Shown piece after piece: positions 6,692-7,735 of a stretch of DNA of 7,735 nucleotides. A program made the position numbers and the translations under genes. The stretch spans positions 1 to 7,735 of the forward strand of contig CAJMEI010000050.1 in the NCBI GenBank assembly GCA_905212395.1, in the 5' to 3' direction. Every line of letters begins with the position of its first letter. Position 1 is the first letter of the stretch. The DNA comes from an uncultured Christensenella sp. (GTDB lineage Bacteria > Bacillota > Clostridia > Christensenellales > Borkfalkiaceae). Under the pieces are notes generated by a model, which searched no databases, had not been told where the DNA came from, and worked only from the letters and a program-made list of their open reading frames with translations.

Positions 6692-7735
6692 TTACGGTTT
6701 ATCGTTAGGAAATTCGTTATTTGGCGGATTTCCGCCGATGCCTTCAAATCCACCGCCTTTATGCGGGGCTTCGTTCGGAGGCGCGCTCGGAGGTGCGCCC
6801 GGCGGAGCAGTTGCAACTTCGCCAGTTTGGAAATCGACCTCGTATTTATAAATTGTAGCGTCACCAACTAATTTTAACGTTACGGCATAAACGGCTTTCG
6901 ATTCGCCACGCTTTGACGGCAGTATGAAGACGTGATATTCTTCTACGTCATCAGCAGTTTTGTTTATTTTCGACAATACGGCGTTTAATGCTTGTTCTTC
7001 TGTAACTTTTACCTTTACAGAACCCGAAATCAATTCGTCGGGCGGTCTATTGCCGTTAGGGCTTTGTGAATAAATCAAATTCAAATTTTTGATAGATAAA
7101 CTCGAAAGGGTTTCAATCTCTTCTTGCGACAAATCACCCATACAGTCCACCATTTTATCGAGCAAGTGCATTTTCCCTACGGAAACGCCTTGTTCTTCGG
7201 CTCGGCGTTTTAAGTCTTTGTCAACCTTTACGCCCTGCGCGATAATAGCGCATTCCATTTCAGAATTTTTAAAAACGTCGTTCACTTGTTGCGTGATATA
7301 GGTTAAAAATCCGTTCGTATGGGTTACGTCGCTAGTATCAACGCTGATAAGCATTGAATTATCGTCCGACGTGAGATAACCTTTCACGTACATTGAACCG
7401 ACGATTGCATTCAGCGCGGTTTTAAGTTCCACGCCTTCGAGTTTCATACCGTTCAAAATAATTTTGGCGTCTTCGTTGGCCGCTACGCAGGAAAGTACGG
7501 TATTGTCTTCGTCGAGAGAGAGTTCAAGGCTGGGGTTTACGTCAATATACACGCACGTTTGTGCCTCTGCAATGGGTTGGGATTCGGGAATGGTTTTTCC
7601 TATGAATAAGCCCACGCCGAACAAAATCAAGCAAGACGTAACCGCTACGATTCGACGGAAAAGGAAGGGATGCTTTTGCTTCTTTGCATTCGTAGAGTGA
7701 ACGGGGAGCGCAGCAGGGGCTTGTGTTTCATTTTC
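6692..7735 (-). CDS. RsgI-family membrane anti-sigma factor with PepSY-like domain (5' end missing)
   Basis: The frame is open to the right edge of the window, so the N-terminus is outside; 347 residues are visible. Residues 1-25 (ENETQAPAALP..., numbered from the edge) look like a cytoplasmic linker. A transmembrane helix spans about 28-46 (IVAVTSCLILFGVGLFIG). Next is an extracellular RsgI-like middle domain: VYIDVNPSLEL at 62-72, then a pattern of strand, KIILNGMKLEG and a following helix typical of this family. A charged helical region follows, and then a PepSY-like domain at about 238-308 (TEEQALNAVL, AVYAVTLKL, YKYEVDFQTGEV). A Pro/Gly-rich tail closes the protein. By family knowledge the missing N-terminal domain would hold a sigma factor at the membrane until extracellular cleavage releases it. 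TTG at 7630 is not a credible start, because it falls inside the transmembrane helix. There is no carbohydrate-binding module in the visible part. The gene is followed by its own terminator, then the lipoprotein gene. Confidence 0.8.
   Translation of the reverse strand, partial: ENETQAPAALPVHSTNAKKQKHPFLFRRIVAVTSCLILFGVGLFIGKTIPESQPIAEAQTCVYIDVNPSLELSLDEDNTVLSCVAANEDAKIILNGMKLEGVELKTALNAIVGSMYVKGYLTSDDNSMLISVDTSDVTHTNGFLTYITQQVNDVFKNSEMECAIIAQGVKVDKDLKRRAEEQGVSVGKMHLLDKMVDCMGDLSQEEIETLSSLSIKNLNLIYSQSPNGNRPPDELISGSVKVKVTEEQALNAVLSKINKTADDVEEYHVFILPSKRGESKAVYAVTLKLVGDATIYKYEVDFQTGEVATAPPGAPPSAPPNEAPHKGGGFEGIGGNPPNNEFPNDKP

Noticed and set aside
7628..7630. TTG as the start of the RsgI-like gene
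   Set aside because: The frame stays open to the window edge, and the TTG lies inside the transmembrane helix, so it is an internal Leu codon.

Overview
The window looks like chromosomal DNA from a low-GC, Gram-positive, Clostridia-like bacterium. The signs are a tRNA-sensing T-box leader, consensus sigma-A promoter elements, AGGAG-type ribosome binding sites, a TmcAL (YlbM-type) tRNA enzyme, a Cthe_2159-type surface lipoprotein and an RsgI-type anti-sigma protein. I cannot name the species. No insertion sequence, CRISPR array, tRNA or rRNA gene is visible.

Left half, plus strand (1-3540): this is tRNA-related housekeeping. tmcAL (79-1227) makes N4-acetylcytidine in the anticodon of elongator tRNA-Met. 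Six bases after its stop codon comes a perfect TTGACA-17-TATAAT promoter, which drives a leader of about 350 nt holding a complete T-box riboswitch. Its specifier codon is ACC (Thr), and it has a UGGA acceptor-binding bulge with mutually exclusive antiterminator and terminator. The leader controls thrS (1622-3385), a threonyl-tRNA synthetase that keeps its editing, catalytic and anticodon-binding domains but lacks the N-terminal TGS domain. A strong terminator (3512-3537) follows. Between thrS and that terminator lies a compact imperfect hairpin of unknown role.

Right half, minus strand (3577-7735): this is a cell-surface sensing and binding region, convergent with thrS. Reading leftwards from the window edge, the first gene is a truncated RsgI-family membrane protein. 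It has a transmembrane segment, an extracellular RsgI middle domain carrying the Asn-Pro motif of self-cleaving anti-sigma-I factors, a PepSY-like domain and a Pro/Gly tail. A strong terminator separates it from a 968-residue lipoprotein. That protein carries two His/Cys-rich repeats, two Ig/InlB-like beta domains and a Cthe_2159-type polysaccharide-binding beta-helix, which is interrupted by a Tyr-rich and Gly/Met-rich insert.

How they fit: the plus-strand genes share a tRNA theme but are probably separate transcription units. The minus-strand pair suggests, by inference only, a surface polysaccharide-responsive signalling locus in which the membrane regulator and the glycan binder are separate proteins rather than one fused RsgI-CBM protein. 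The sigma factor and the cytoplasmic part of the regulator would lie beyond the right edge.
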